From the NCBI GenBank assembly GCA_946122785.1, contig CAMGYJ010000010.1, positions 32,405,608 to 32,469,607 of the forward strand: a DNA stretch of 64,000 nt, in the 5' to 3' direction. A program made the position numbers and the translations under genes. Shown here in pieces: positions 9,807 through 21,364 of the stretch. This DNA comes from Linum tenue. Lineage: Eukaryota; Streptophyta; Magnoliopsida; Malpighiales; Linaceae. Numbering within the stretch: position 1 is the first letter of the stretch; each line of letters begins with the position of its first letter. The notes beneath the pieces are model-generated. The model made no database searches. It had not been told where the DNA came from and saw nothing but the letters and a program-made list of their open reading frames with translations.

Positions 9807-12800
9807 AATGTGCGGGTATCGGGCCATCCCTCACATTTCAATCCGCTTCCAGTTTGGTCCGTTCTAATAAACCGGACATCGTGTTTTTTTCGGAAACCCG
9901 ATCAAGCCGGAGAGTAGTAGCCCGCCGTATGCGGGGGTTAGGTTTCCTTTCCTCGTGTTGTTTCTTTGTTGATGCTATTGATGCTTCTGGTGGCCTGGTT
10001 GTGGCTTGGTCCCCCGAAGTCAATGCATCGGTGTTTTATCATTCGAATTTTTGTATTGGTGTTCGCATTAATGAAATGAACTTTGCCTACGTGGTTTTCT
10101 TTGTTTATATCAGCTGTAATGTCAATGTTCGGAATCACCAGCTAAACCAGATTCAGGGTCTTTGTAATGGCATCCATCATCCCTACGTAATTATTGGTGA
10201 CTTTAACACTACTCTCCATGAGTGTGAGAAAGATGGGGGGAACCAATGGAACGTGGGACAAGCCCTTGGACTGCGTAATCTTATTCAGGATCTCGGTCTA
10301 TTCGACCCTGGGTATCAAGGGGACCCGTTTACGTGGACCAAAAAGAATGGGGGCAGCCTGTATTCGTGAGAGACTGGATAGGGCCCTTTGTTCCCAAGCC
10401 TGGCAAGACCGATTTCCTGAAACTCTGGTTAAACACTTCACTGATCAGGGTTCTGATCATCGGGCCCTCTTATTATCTGACAAACCCTATGCTCGGCAGT
10501 GTCGCCGCTTTTTCGGTTTGATGCCCGTGGGCAGAGAATCCGGAGGTTAGGGCCATGGTTGCTTATGTCTGGCAAGAGGGGATTGAGGGGACTCCTATGT
10601 TTTGTCTTTGGGAACGACTCAAAAAGCTCCGCCACCTGCTATATGACTGGAGTAGAGCTGGGACCACGAACTCTCTTCGGAACATCCGTACGCTTCAAGG
10701 CGAAATTGACCGAATAAAGAAAAGTCACCCAATTAATTGGGAGGAGGTTCGTGACCTGGAGATTGAATTAAATCGGCAATGGGAAGCTGAAGAGAGCTAT
10801 TGGCATCAGAAGTCTAGGGTCCACTGGCTCAAAAAGGGCGATAAAAACACCTCATACTTCCACACAGTAACCAAAACCCGTCGGAAAAGAAACTTTGTAG
10901 CTAGGCTCCAAAATGAGAGGGGGATTGGGTTACTGATGAGAAGGAAAAGGCTGAGGTCGCTTCGAGCTTTTATCGTCACCTCTTTTCTTCTGAATATCAG
11001 GTCCCTAATATGCGAGAGCGTGTCTTTGCCCTACCCATTGATCAAAAGGTGACTCCTGCTATGAATGAGGCCTTAACTAGGGTGGTTCTGCCAGAGGAGG
11101 TGCGTAGAAATGTTTTTTTCGATGGGATCGAAACAGGCACCGGGATCAGATGGGTTTACGGGCAAATTCTTTAAATCCTTTTGGGATATTGTGGGCCGTC
11201 AGTGGTTGAAGCCGTTTGCTCGTTTTTCTCGACGGGAAAATGCTGCGTAGTTTCAATCATACGTGGCTCACTCTGATCCCAAAGGTGGATAATGTGGAAT
11301 CTATGAGCCAATTACGACCTATTAGCCTATGCCAATTTGTACAAGATCATAACAAAAATTCTGGCGGAAAGACTGGCAGTTGTTTTACCTACGATTGTCT
11401 CGGCGGGTCAAAATGCTTTTATTCGAGAGCGACAGATTGTGGAAAATATCCTCATTGGACATGAAATTATGCACTACCTTAAGATCAAAAAACGGGGGAA
11501 GAAAGGATACATGGCTCTAAGGTTGACATGGAAAAGGCCTATGATAGTCGAATGGACTTTCCTCCTCACGGTTTTGGAAAGATGGGGTTTAATTCTGTCT
11601 GGAGGGACTGGATTCACGAATGTCTTCGGTCTACATCTTTTTCGGTGATGATGAATGGTACTCCATGGTTACTTCACTCCAACTAGGGGATTGCGGCAGG
11701 GTGACCCCCTCTCACCCCTATTATTTGTGCTTTGCACAGAGGGATTTGCGGCTCTCCTCAAGAAGGCTATTTCGGACAAGAAACTGGCAGGGATCAAGGT
11801 GGCTCCCCGAGCGCCGAGGATCTCGCATTTATTCTTCGCAGATGACTCATATTTATTCCTGCGTGGATCGCTTCGAGAATGTGAGAATCTAATCGAAGTT
11901 TTAAATGAATATGAAGAGCTCAGTGGCCAAAGAGTGAACTTGGGGAAGTCTGCGGTGTGCTTCAGTCGCAATATCTTGGTTCGGATCAAGAATTCCTGGC
12001 AGCTGTTTTGGGAGTAGGAGCGGTTGGGGTACACGATAAATATTTGGGATTGCCTTCCCTTATAGCCAGGTCAAAAATGGAAACCTTCCGGTACTTGGAG
12101 GAGAAACTCTTGGAAAGACTGCAGGGGTGGAAAAGGAGAACCCTCTCGTGGGCGGCTAAAGAAACCCTGATCAAATCGGTAGCCATGGCGTTGCCCTTGC
12201 ATGTGATGTCCTGTTTCAAGCTGCCTCTGGCCCTTTGTCGCCTTCTCGATAGGCATGTTGCCCGATTTTGGTGGGGGGATGATAATAACCATTCGAAAAT
12301 CAGATGGGTTGCTTGGCGGGACATGTGCAGGAGCAAACATGAGGGGGGGATGGGATTCCGACGGTTTGAGCAATTTAACCAAGCCCTCTTGGCTAAGATT
12401 GGCTGGCAAATCCTCCAGGAGCCCCATTCTTTGCTTGCCCAAGTTTACAAAGGGAAATACTTCCCACAAGGACACTTCCTAAATGCGAAGACTCGCTCGC
12501 GTCCTTCTTGGGGCTGGCAGAGTGTTCTTCATGGGAGGGATCTCCTGGAGATGGGGCTTCGTTGGCAAATTGGGAATGGTTGTGCGGCTTCCATGTTGCA
12601 CTCAACTTGGGTTCCCCAGAATCAGTTTGAGCCTATTCGTTATAATCCACTAATCTTGCCGGTGGGAGGGATCCCCGGTCTCGGAGCTTATCTGCCAAGG
12701 AGAGGGCCGCTGGTGTGACGCAAAATTGGAGCAATGGTTTGATCCTGCCACCTGTCGAAATATTAAAGCTATTCCCCTTCCGTGTGCGAATGTGGAGGAT

Positions 12801-13863
12801 CGCCTGATTTGGTTTGATACAGCAGATGGTGTTTTTTTCGGTGAAGTCTGCTTATCATCTGGCGGTCGCACTAGATAGGAGAAGGGGGCGCTGGAGGGCG
12901 GGGGTAGATTGGATGGATCGTCAAAGCTGGATCCCCTTTGGGGGGCGAATATTCAGCCAAAATTAAAGGTGTTTCTCTGGCAGATTTTCCGTCGTGTCTT
13001 GCCTACTGCTGAGGCCTTACGGGAAAGAAAGGTGGGGTTCATCCTCGTTGCCCGATATGTTGGGAGGAAGAGGAGACTATGGAGCACTTATTTTTGGATT
13101 GCCAGACCGCTAGAGCCCTTTGGGGTGCGGCGGGCTAGAGCATATCGGGGAAGGGTTGCCACGGCACTCTTTTCCCCTGTTTCTGAAGAAGGTTTTTGAA
13201 CCTCATCCAGAGTCCTGCGGTATTCATGGCCATAGTAGCTGTCCTCTGGCGTATTTGGGGGTCGCGTAATTGGGTAGTGTTTGAAGGGAAGCAATTTACA
13301 GTGGAGGTGTTGATGCGCCAGTTTACTCAGCAATATGAGGAATGGGTAAGCCTCCCGATGGATAGGACGAATGCGGCCCAGTGCACGGAGGAGGTGCGTC
13401 CGTTGAATCAGGGTGAGGTGCCGGGGGTGATTTGCGGTTGGGATGGGGCGGTTCGGAGTGGTTCGCATTCTGCTGGAGGAGTGGTTCTAATGACTCCATC
13501 CCGAGAGCTTATCATGACTGCTGGGATCTGTTTTCCTGTCATTGATGATCCTCTGGTGGTTGAACTTCTGGTGTTACGGGCTGCGATTCGCTGGTGCATG
13601 GATTTGGGGCTTCCTATGTGTGTTTCGAGGGGATGCCAAGGTTGTCATTGAGAAGATCCGGCTGAGGAATGTTAGCGATGGCAAAATTGGGGCTATCTTG
13701 GAGGAAGTGCTGCATTATTTATATGGCCAGCAGGGTTTTTTGTTCGGTTTATAGGTCGGCGTGCTAATAGGGTAGCCCATTTAGTGGCTCGTAAGGCCCT
13801 CTCTCTGTACCCGGCTATGTACCGCCACTTTGATTTTCAGACCTGGCTGCTCTCCAGGATGTA
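9789..13863 (+). pseudogene. LINE ORF2: APE-type endonuclease, reverse transcriptase, zf-RVT, RNase H; multiply frameshifted
   Basis: ORF2 nicks target DNA and reverse-transcribes the element. ATG 9789 opens MRLLAWNVR, and loss of one G in the following codons moves the frame to IGPSLTFQSASSLVRSNKPD. Endonuclease motifs follow (FFSETRSS, VIIGDFNTTLHE at about 10186-10220, DPFTWTKKNGG), then a frameshift near 10365. RT motifs are THTWL-like LTLIPKVD and LRPISLC (about 11270-11330), then AERLAVVLPTIVSAGQNAFI, RGLRQGDPLSPLLF (about 11687-11730), and the catalytic FADD at 11835-11846, which is intact. The region 12020-12715 is the YLGLPSLIARSK to CRSKHEGGMGFRR segment typical of plant LINEs, then zf-RVT remnants, and an RNase H-like end (CGWDGAVRSGSHSAGG at about 13430; FRGDAKVVIEKI in another frame). 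At least seven frame changes make it non-functional. Confidence 0.85.
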
Positions 13864-13940
13864 ACTATCTGTTTGATCTAATATATGATTACCTTTTGTT
13901 AAAAAAAAAAATAGTTCACTACAATGATAAAACGATAAAT

Positions 13941-16567
13941 TCACTCATTTGCTTCATTTTGGCCCCCATCTCCACCTCTTTCTCCTCGTCCTCCACGACG
14001 TCCTCGACCCCTTCTTCCCCCCTCCGCCGCTGCTTCTTGGCGGGCTCGCTCAACGGCTGGTCGCGGATTTCTCTTGACCCGAGCCCCAACTGGGTTACTA
14101 TGTGGTGGTGGTGGCTGAGATGGACCGGTAGCTTGACGAATGATCGGGGTTGCGGAGTTTGTTGTTGCGGGTCTGATACATCGAGCTCTGTTGCTGATGT
14201 TGGAATTGAGAGAACCCATGAGAAAGTGTCTCATTCCTGAGATGCTCCACGACTCGATGACCCTCCACCGGCATCCGCTGTAGGTGCCCACTGGTACTAA
14301 CGGTTCAGGGAGCTCGGTTGCTTGAGTTGTACGCACCTCTTCGAACGTAGGCAGAGGCCTGCGTTTGCTCCTTCGTGGGGGCTCAACCGGGGGCACAATG
14401 GGTGCATCATCACGGAATGAGGGTCGTGCCGGGGCAGGAACGGGAGGATAGGCCACGACATCCCTCCTTTGCTCTCTGGTGCAACTCAGGAAGTTGTTCA
14501 TAAGTCGGGTCAACCAAGTAGTCTTCCGCTCATCCATGGTTGGAGCACTTTCGAGAGTGTACTTGGTGTGTTCCAAACCATCAACCTAAGGAAAGCACAA
14601 AAATATATCAAATTAACTAAACCTTAAAATAAATATTTTAGAATGAGGGAGATTAGGATGACTTACCAACGAACCCATCACAGCACCTTGCTTTGACACC
14701 CATCTCATGGTGAACTTCCGATACCACTGCATGTACCCATCGTGGTAGCCCATCGGTCTCGTCTCCGGCATCCCTTGCACCACCCATTGGGATCGATTCT
14801 CCCAGATGTTGATGTAGAATCCATGCTTTAGCTGCCAGTTCTTTGCAGTGTGACGGAGGTCCATAGCATGTAGCTCCCTGAAACCTGCTGGCGGGTCTTG
14901 TGGAATTGGTTGCTCCATTCGATATTGCCTCAGGCATCGATCGGGTAGGTGCCATTCCACCATGTGCCAGCAGATCATGGCACCTTGCACAACCATGTGT
15001 CGTGATCCAGAGGGTGCCTAAGATGATGCAGCTCAACCACTTCACGTGGATATGGATCCCATATAACCTATATTCATTCAAAAATTCGGAAATTAACGAC
15101 CATTTACATTGACAAAATTTAACTTGTTCAAATATGCAAAAAACATGATTACCTGATTCCACCATGGTTTATCTAACTCAGCACGATAAAACAGTAACGA
15201 ATGCTCAGGTTGATGGTCATTCGTATTTGCTCCTATCCACCTTGTAAGTAAAGTACGGAATCAATTTAATTGAAATATAGCTAAGCATATAATTAATTAA
15301 ATTGGTCTAAGTACGGAATAAATTCAATTTAAATCTAGCTAAGCATGTAATCAAATTTAAATTGGGCTAAGTACGGAATAAATTCAATTTAAATCTAGCT
15401 CAAGCATGTAATAAAATTTAAATTGGGCTAAGTACGAAATAAACTTACTTGACACCGTAGGGGAGATTTTGCAGAAAGTTGAGCTCATCATCGTTTCTCC
15501 GGTATGGACGTGGGTTGGGAGGTGCGAACATTGGAAGATGCTCCCATACCCACAGTTGTAGGATGAACATCGCAGCACCAGCTTGCTTTGCCCCAACCTT
15601 CGAGCAAGTACACAGCTCCCGGTATACGCTCGCTAGCACGGCCGATCCCCAACTCTTTTGCCCGATTGCATCCCACTCACCTGTGAGCATATCCAATCAT
15701 ATGCCTTGAATCCACCGGTTGGACTTGTCGGGGAACAAAAATCCACCCACCAAACCGATGAGGTAGATGCGGGCGTAGCGCTCGACTTGTTCTTCCGGTG
15801 TCTCGTCATTGATTTCCACCTCTTGCTGGATGTGAGATACCAGCCACGGGACCGACACTTGCCCCGCATTCAACGGTGGATGCCCCCTTCCTTGAATTGG
15901 AGTGGTGGTCGGCATGTCAAAGCCCAAACGATCACGTATGAGCGGCCCCCAACCTCCTTCGGGTTTGGTCGTGGGACCAATGATGGCATCCCCAGAAATA
16001 GGCATCCCAGTTATGATCGCCACGTCTTTGAGGGTGATCGTCATTTCCCCTCCGCAAGGTGGAACGTATGGGTTTCGGGACGCCATCATTCCGCCATTGC
16101 CGTAAGCAGATCGTTGTCGATTTCGATCCGCAAGAAATGGCGCAACATTCCCAAACCTGTCCTCGCTATATAGGGCTCCAACCTTGGATGCCAAGCGGGC
16201 AAGTTATTGGTCCCTTTATGAACCACGGGAACAAGCGATTCCTAAAAAAATAGGGAAAACAACAATTTATTAGATTAAATAAAGCAAAATAAAACCTTAG
16301 AAAATAATAAAATAAAGCAAGAATACTCAAAAATTACCGGATTGTTATCCCAAATAGCACGGGAGCGATGAGCTTCTTGATCGGTTAAGAGACTCGCATC
16401 CCTTGGGCCATAATGGATATACAATCGAGGATCGTATATCTCGGCACCCATCTATAAAAAAGTAATGAAATCAGAGATTGTTTTGATAAAAAAAACAAAA
16501 AATCAAATTGTTTCGATTAAAAAAAATTCATAAACCAAAAACCTACACAAAGAGCCTCTTCGTCCAT
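13941..16567 (-). pseudogene. Plant-mobile-domain (MAIN-like) gene, exons degenerate
   Basis: The plant mobile domain occurs in MAIN/MAIL proteins and in Mutator-like transposons that carried it around plant genomes. Reading on the minus strand: a short exon opens MDEEALC (from 16567) with GT donor; exon 2 is 16451-16338 (MGAEIYDPRLYIHYGPRDASLL...IWDNNP, donor GTAATT); exon 3 begins ESLVPVVHKGTNNLPAWHPR and continues through a stop (ALAE-stop-WRPETHTFHL) and a frameshift into CGGEMTITLKDVAIITGMPI, the family signature. Then come VERYARIYLIGLVGGFLFPD and KSWGSAVLASVYRELC, GAAMFILQLWVWEH, later IWENRSQWVVQG, and a basic RG-rich C-terminus (GGRRGRGRRGGRGERGG) ending at 13941. The stop and frameshift make it a pseudogene. 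It is separated from the LINE poly(A) by only about 30 bp. Confidence 0.75.
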
Positions 16568-16848
16568 TTTTTGGCGTAGGCCGGACAGAGGTTCGACGAG
16601 TTTAGGTTTGTAACGGACGAGAACTTAGCGGGACGGGGGCTTTAGGGTCAAACTCTAGTATTCTTTCTGATGTGGAAGATCGGACTTAGCCGCAACCACA
16701 GAGCATACTTAGAACGAGACTAGAGCGGATAAATTGAGGGAGAAAGAAGTGAAATGTTTGTGGTGTGAGTTGAAAGTGAAAGGGAAGGGGTATTTATAGT
16801 TGGGGGAAGGGGGGAGGAGCTGCTGCGCAGTAATTAGGGGGGAGCATT

Positions 16849-17290
16849 CACCGCGTTTGATGAACGCGGTGAAGGCCTCGCATTACCCAAAAACGGTTCC
16901 CCGAGTCCACGTGGCGTGCTGTGAGGCGTCGGATCGTGGGAAGAAAACCACGATCCGCCCTCACCGCATCTAACGGCCACGGTGAAAGCACAATGGCGCG
17001 GATCGCTGACGTAAACAAACACGGGGTATTCACCGTGTTTGTCTAACGCGGGGAATACCCCGCGTCTGTCCACTCAGCGACTTCACCGTGGTCAACTAAA
17101 ACGTGAAGTGCTAACCGTTTTTGATTAAAACGGTGATGACTTCACCGTTTCAGTTTAAACGGTGATGCATTCACCGTTTTAAGACTAAGACGGTGAAGTC
17201 GTCACCGTTTTAGTTTAAAACGTGAAATTTTCACTGTTTTTATTAAACCCGGTGATAACCTTTACCGCCTTTGTCAAAAACAGTGATGCT
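16849..17290. repeat. Series of short imperfect inverted repeats (CACCGTTTT / AAACGGTG)
   Basis: At least eight stem-like units occur, for example TTCACCGCGTTTGATGAACG, then CACCGTTTCAGTTTAAACGGTG and CACCGTTTTAAGACTAAGACGGTG (17115-17200). Each places CACCG and CGGTG on either side of a short T/A-rich centre, with neighbouring units sharing arms. The series lies just upstream of the plant-mobile-domain gene start on its minus-strand side, after a GC-rich leader. Similar arrays could be a transposon end or a regulatory region; the role is unknown. Confidence 0.65.
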
Positions 17291-17683
17291 CAAACATGTG
17301 TACTTTTGGAAATTTTTATAACTTATGTATTTTGGGAATTTTTTTAAGAACGTGTGTACTTTGGGATTTTTTCCAACAGTAAGCTACTATGATGATCTCA
17401 ATGTCGAAAGCAACTTTGAGAACATTAAGAGCTACTACAATGGAAAAGAGTTGAACGAGATCGAAAAGGTTGCCAACATTAGTGACAATGAGGCTGATGA
17501 TGCAGCTGATGAGGAAGAGGAGAATGAGTCGGTCTATCAGTCACCGAAAAGACAAAGAAACAAAAGTCCAGACCAGTCATCATCACTGAACTTTGATTTG
17601 AAGAATATCAGAACAGTCAACCAAGTAAGTACAAATTATCTATATTACAGTTGTCCAATTCATGCTAACCGTAAGTCCATCTG

Positions 17684-18010
17684 TGTTTTAGTTTGTTACC
17701 ATGGTAAGGTGTGGTAAGATATGGTTTCATGTTATAAAAATGGAGGAAACCATAAGTCCTGTTGTGTTTTAGTTTGTTACCATATGGTAAAGTGTGGTAA
17801 GCTATTGTTTCATGTTATAAAAATGGAGGAAAACATAAGTCCTGTTGTGTTTTACTTCGTTACCATATGGTAAGGTGTGGTAGCTATGGTTTCATGTTAT
17901 AAAATGGAGGAAACCATGATTCTTGTTCTGTTTTACTTTGTTACCATATATGGTAAGGTGTGGTAAGATATGGTTTCATGTTATAAAAATGCAGAATAGT
18001 GATAATAATT
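17684..18010. repeat. Intronic minisatellite, ~81-84 bp unit containing TACCATATGGTA
   Basis: Four tandem copies start at 17684, 17765, 17849 and 17930. The consensus is GTTTTA.TTTGTTACCATATGGTAAGGTGTGGTAAG followed by CTATGGTTTCATGTTATAAAAATGGAGGAAACCATAA. The array sits inside an intron of the plus-strand gene (donor near 17622, acceptor near 18099). Confidence 0.9.
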
Positions 18011-19289
18011 GCCAATACCATGTATTACCACCATGGTAACTAACCATACACCATACACCATTACCAACATGGTATCTTACAAAAACTCCTATTATGCAGG
18101 CTGAGAATGCAATCAAACTGCTTGAAGCATCAATGAAGGCAATGATGAAAGCAATCAAAGACCAGTACAAAAGCCAAATTGACAATCTGATCAGACACAA
18201 GGAGAATCTTGCGAAAGAAAGCTGTGATGAAAATGTTCAGCCAACAGAAGGAGAAAAATCTCAGTGTGAAGACGATGAAGAAGAGATGATGAAGAAATGA
18301 ATGCCAGTTTGGATAAAACACTCAATGAAATATTCAAACAGGCAAAGATAGACCAGAACAAAGAGGAGAACGAGGAGCAAACACAGAAAGAAGATGATTC
18401 ACAACCATCTACAGTCGATCTTGCTGCATCTACACCGAAGGCAAAAGAAAAGGAGCAAGATGATTCAGCTCCAGGAGCTGTGAATAGGGGAAGCATCCAA
18501 GAAGGAGATCACTGGGGAAGTTGCACAGACCACCAGCACAATCTGTTCAAGAAGGTCTGAATCAGGAACCCACAACAAGGGGACACCCCGAAAGCAGTTC
18601 CAGAACAGACATCTGCAAAAGAACAGAAGAAAAAGGAGCTACCAAAATAGCAGATCCAATGGATGTTGATAAGGAAACAACAGAAGAGGGAATACAGGAC
18701 AAGCTGCATAAAAGACTACAGAAACTGACAGCGAGAAAACGGTGTCAGATGATATTGTTCGAGAAGAGGCTCCAAAACTGACAACCAAAGCTGCTGAGAA
18801 GCCTAAGTGACAGGGAAGACGACATTCCATCCTTCGATCTCAGCCCTCTCAACCATCAAACACCACAACACCAACGAAGTTGACTACCACCACGGCAACC
18901 GATCACCAGGAGAGCCTCGCCAAAAGAATCGTGTGAAGAATGTGCACGGAAACGAAAAGAAGGCAAGAGGACACCACCACCAGCACAGCCACAAAGCACC
19001 CAGTCATAGAAGGAGTCATATGCTATATGGTCAAATCTGTACACAAACAGCCAAGAGAAGCTCAAGGAAGTGCGTGAATGCATAGATGCTTACCTAGAGG
19101 ACCTGAATACTCCAACTGTTGAACCAGATGCTCCACAATCACAAAGATCACCAGTTGAATGGTCAACACCAACACAAACACCTGATGATATGTTCAGCAA
19201 CATCCTGGAGTACATAAGATGCAAAAACAGAAATTTGTCAAGAGGTAAGTCATCATCTTAAAACTTCTACTATTATATGATGTTACTGT

Positions 19290-19680
19290 AGTGATCTAGT
19301 TTGTTACCATATGGTAAAATATGGTAAGATATGGTAAATTAGATAAATCTATGGTTTAATCATACAAAATGTAGTAATCCACAATTCCAGTTTTGTTTTT
19401 GGTTTCATACCATATGGTAAGATGTGGTAAGCTATGGTAGATTAGATAAATCTATGGTTTAATGTTACAAAATGTAGTAATGCACAAGCCCTGTTTTGTT
19501 TTATTTTAATACCATATGGTATGATGTGGTAAGCTATGGTTTGTTGTTAAAGAATGGATTAAACCATAACTCCTGTTGTGTTTTACTTATTACCATATGG
19601 TAAGATGTGGTAAGCTATGGTTTTGTTGTGGTAACCTATTGTTTGATGTGATAAATTAAAGTAAACCGTCCTGTTGTGAT
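19290..19680. repeat. Second intronic array of the TACCATATGGTA minisatellite
   Basis: Four diverged copies of the same unit occur between the exon ending 19245 and the acceptor TTTTATACAG (19694). Each contains ACCATATGGTA followed by GATGTGGTAAGCTATGGT. Two copies carry an extra AGATTAGATAAATCTATGG segment. Confidence 0.85.
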
Positions 19681-20309
19681 GTGCTTTTATACAGTGATGA
19701 ATAATGTTTAGAAGGAAGGATGAAACATTCTTGCTGAAAGGGAGTCAGTACAGTCGATTGACATTCGCTGTGAAATCACATCTGATGTCATCGACTGGTA
19801 TGGAGATCTAATGAGCAGGAATGAAGCAAAAACAGGAAAATTCAAAAGGTGGTTCTTCGATTCATCTTTGGCAGTAAGTAAACCCACCCTATTCTGTCAA
19901 TAGTTCTTAGAGAACACATATATAAACACATAATAACACCACAACTTTCAGGGTGACTGCCAACTGGACATTGATAGTGGTAATCCTCTACTAACTCCAG
20001 ATGATTGCTACGACAAAGTGGACTTGGACATCACCAACAAAGAATGGGCAAAAAACCTCTGCTTCACAGAATCAACAAAGTACTGCAACATGAAGAACAA
20101 GAGAAGAATTGAAAGAAAGGAGATGAAAATTCTATTATGGTTTGTGTTAAGTAGTAGGAGGGTATAAGTTCTTTTGAGAACAAACTCACATGTTCAGTAG
20201 CCACTTCATTTTGTTAGTAGGATGGTATGAAACAACTTATTATGGTGTGTATTATGACTAAGTGAAATGTTCTGTTTTTTATTATGTTAGCAAATAGTTA
20301 ACATGTGTT

Positions 20310-20990
20310 CTTAATTCCCAAATTACCACATTTTACCACATGGTATGGCAATGTAAAATCAGTTACCACACAGAACTTCCAACTACCACACTATACCACA
20401 TGGTATGGCATGGTAAAATCAAACTACCACACTATACCACATGGTAAAATCAAACTACCACACTATACCACATGGTATGGCATGGTAAAATCAAATTACC
20501 ACACTATACCATATGGTATGACATGGTAAAATCAAACTACCACAATATACCACATGTATGGCATGGTAAAATCAAATTACCACACTATACCATATGGTAT
20601 GGCATGATAAAATCAATTATCACACAGAACCCTCACATTTAACTTTCCAAATTACCACATTTTACCACATGGTAATGCACTGTAAAATCAATTACCACAC
20701 AGAACAACACATGCCACTTCCAAAAATAGCATATTTTACCACATGGTATGACATGGTAAAAATAAATTACAACACATACCATATGGTATGGCAAATGTAA
20801 ACTCAATTATCACACAGAACTTCCAACTACCACACTATACCACATGGTATGGCATGGTAAAATCAATTATAAACAGACCTTCACATTTAACTTCCAAATA
20901 GCACATTTTACCACCTGGTTTGACATGATAAAATCAAATTATCACATTATACCACATGTTATGACATGGTAAAATTAATTCACAAGACAA
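20310..20990. repeat. Intergenic array of ~42-bp TACCACA-TGGTATGGCATGGTAAAATCAA repeats
   Basis: More than ten copies of a shorter unit, roughly ACCACACTATACCACATGGTATGG then CATGGTAAAATCAAACT, fill the space between the convergent genes. The core palindrome is TACCACATGGTA or TACCATATGGTA. Confidence 0.9.
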
Positions 20991-21364
20991 GACAATATCC
21001 ACAAACCAAAACCAATCCAAAAGAACAAAATAGCTTCAACAACTCAACCAGCTTCAACCATTCATTCAAATAATCCTCTAAGAAAACTGTTACAAGCTTC
21101 AGCCTTAAACTTTCTTCAACAGCCTTCAAATTCTCCTCCTCAAGCCTGCTAGTTTTTCTCTTCTTCTTACTTACAGCCCTTGTAGCCTCCGCAACTGGAA
21201 TTGGTCGTTTCGAAGGCTTGAATGAATCTTTTTTAGGCTTAAACCCTTCACTTTTTGGACCGGTACATCATCTATACCAAGATAACAAAAACAAACTACA
21301 ATCAATGACAGATATATATAAAATCATTCTCCTCAAAAAATTGCATATATCAAAACACAAAACT
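20991..21364. other. Space between repeat array and FAR1 pseudogene
   Basis: No complete coding frame is seen. On the minus strand a basic phrase in the 21130-21260 region (serine/lysine-rich, KKRKTSRLEEENLK-like) suggests this is the C-terminal exon of the FAR1 gene, but the frame is not secure. Confidence 0.35.

Larger units (their letters stand above)
7480..13911 (+). mobile_element. L1-type LINE retrotransposon, decayed
   Basis: The element carries ORF1 (DUF4283 and CCHC knuckle) and ORF2 (endonuclease, reverse transcriptase, zf-RVT, RNase H) in the order normal for plant L1 LINEs, and ends in an A-run at 13901-13911. The left end is uncertain: a GC-rich leader is visible from about 7480, after the gapped repeats. 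I could not identify a target duplication; the sequence after the tail is TAGTTCACTACAATG. Both ORFs are broken by single-base indels, so this copy is dead. Confidence 0.85.
17375..20167 (+). pseudogene. Unrecognised acidic coiled-coil gene, several exons, likely transposon partner
   Basis: Visible exons: about 17374-17622 (SYYDDLNVESNFENIKSYYN, then an acidic run NEADDAADEEEEN and a basic SPKRQRNKS; it ends KNIRTVNQ|GTAAGT); about 18100-18300 (AENAIKLLEASMKAMMKAIK, helical, coiled-coil-like); low-complexity E/Q/K-rich frames 18297-18800; 19070-19245 (ECIDAYLEDLNTPTVEPD, ILEYIRCKNRNLSR|GTAAGT); about 19712-19872 (VQSIDIRCEITSDVIDWYGDL); and about 19952-20167 (GDCQLDIDSGNPLLTPDDCYDK, ending LSSRRV). 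Frame changes around 18300-18830 suggest decay. I see no Ulp1/C48 catalytic triad, although second genes of FAR1-type Mutator elements often encode such proteases, so that identity is only a possibility. It converges on the FAR1 pseudogene and shares its repeat type. The upstream part appears cut off by the plant-mobile-domain element. Confidence 0.5.

Noticed and set aside
8560..9834. Long minus-strand frames (up to 282 residues) in the LINE
   Set aside because: Shadow frames caused by the GC-rich ORF1 tail; no domain and the sense strand explains the region.
15658..16173. 171-residue plus-strand frame over the plant-mobile-domain gene
   Set aside because: Antisense of the conserved PMD exon.
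20305..20800. Frames repeating HYTTWYGMVKSN
   Set aside because: Translation of the 42-bp intergenic repeats.
17684..20990. Centromeric satellite
   Set aside because: Arrays are short, have different unit lengths and sit in introns of transposon genes.
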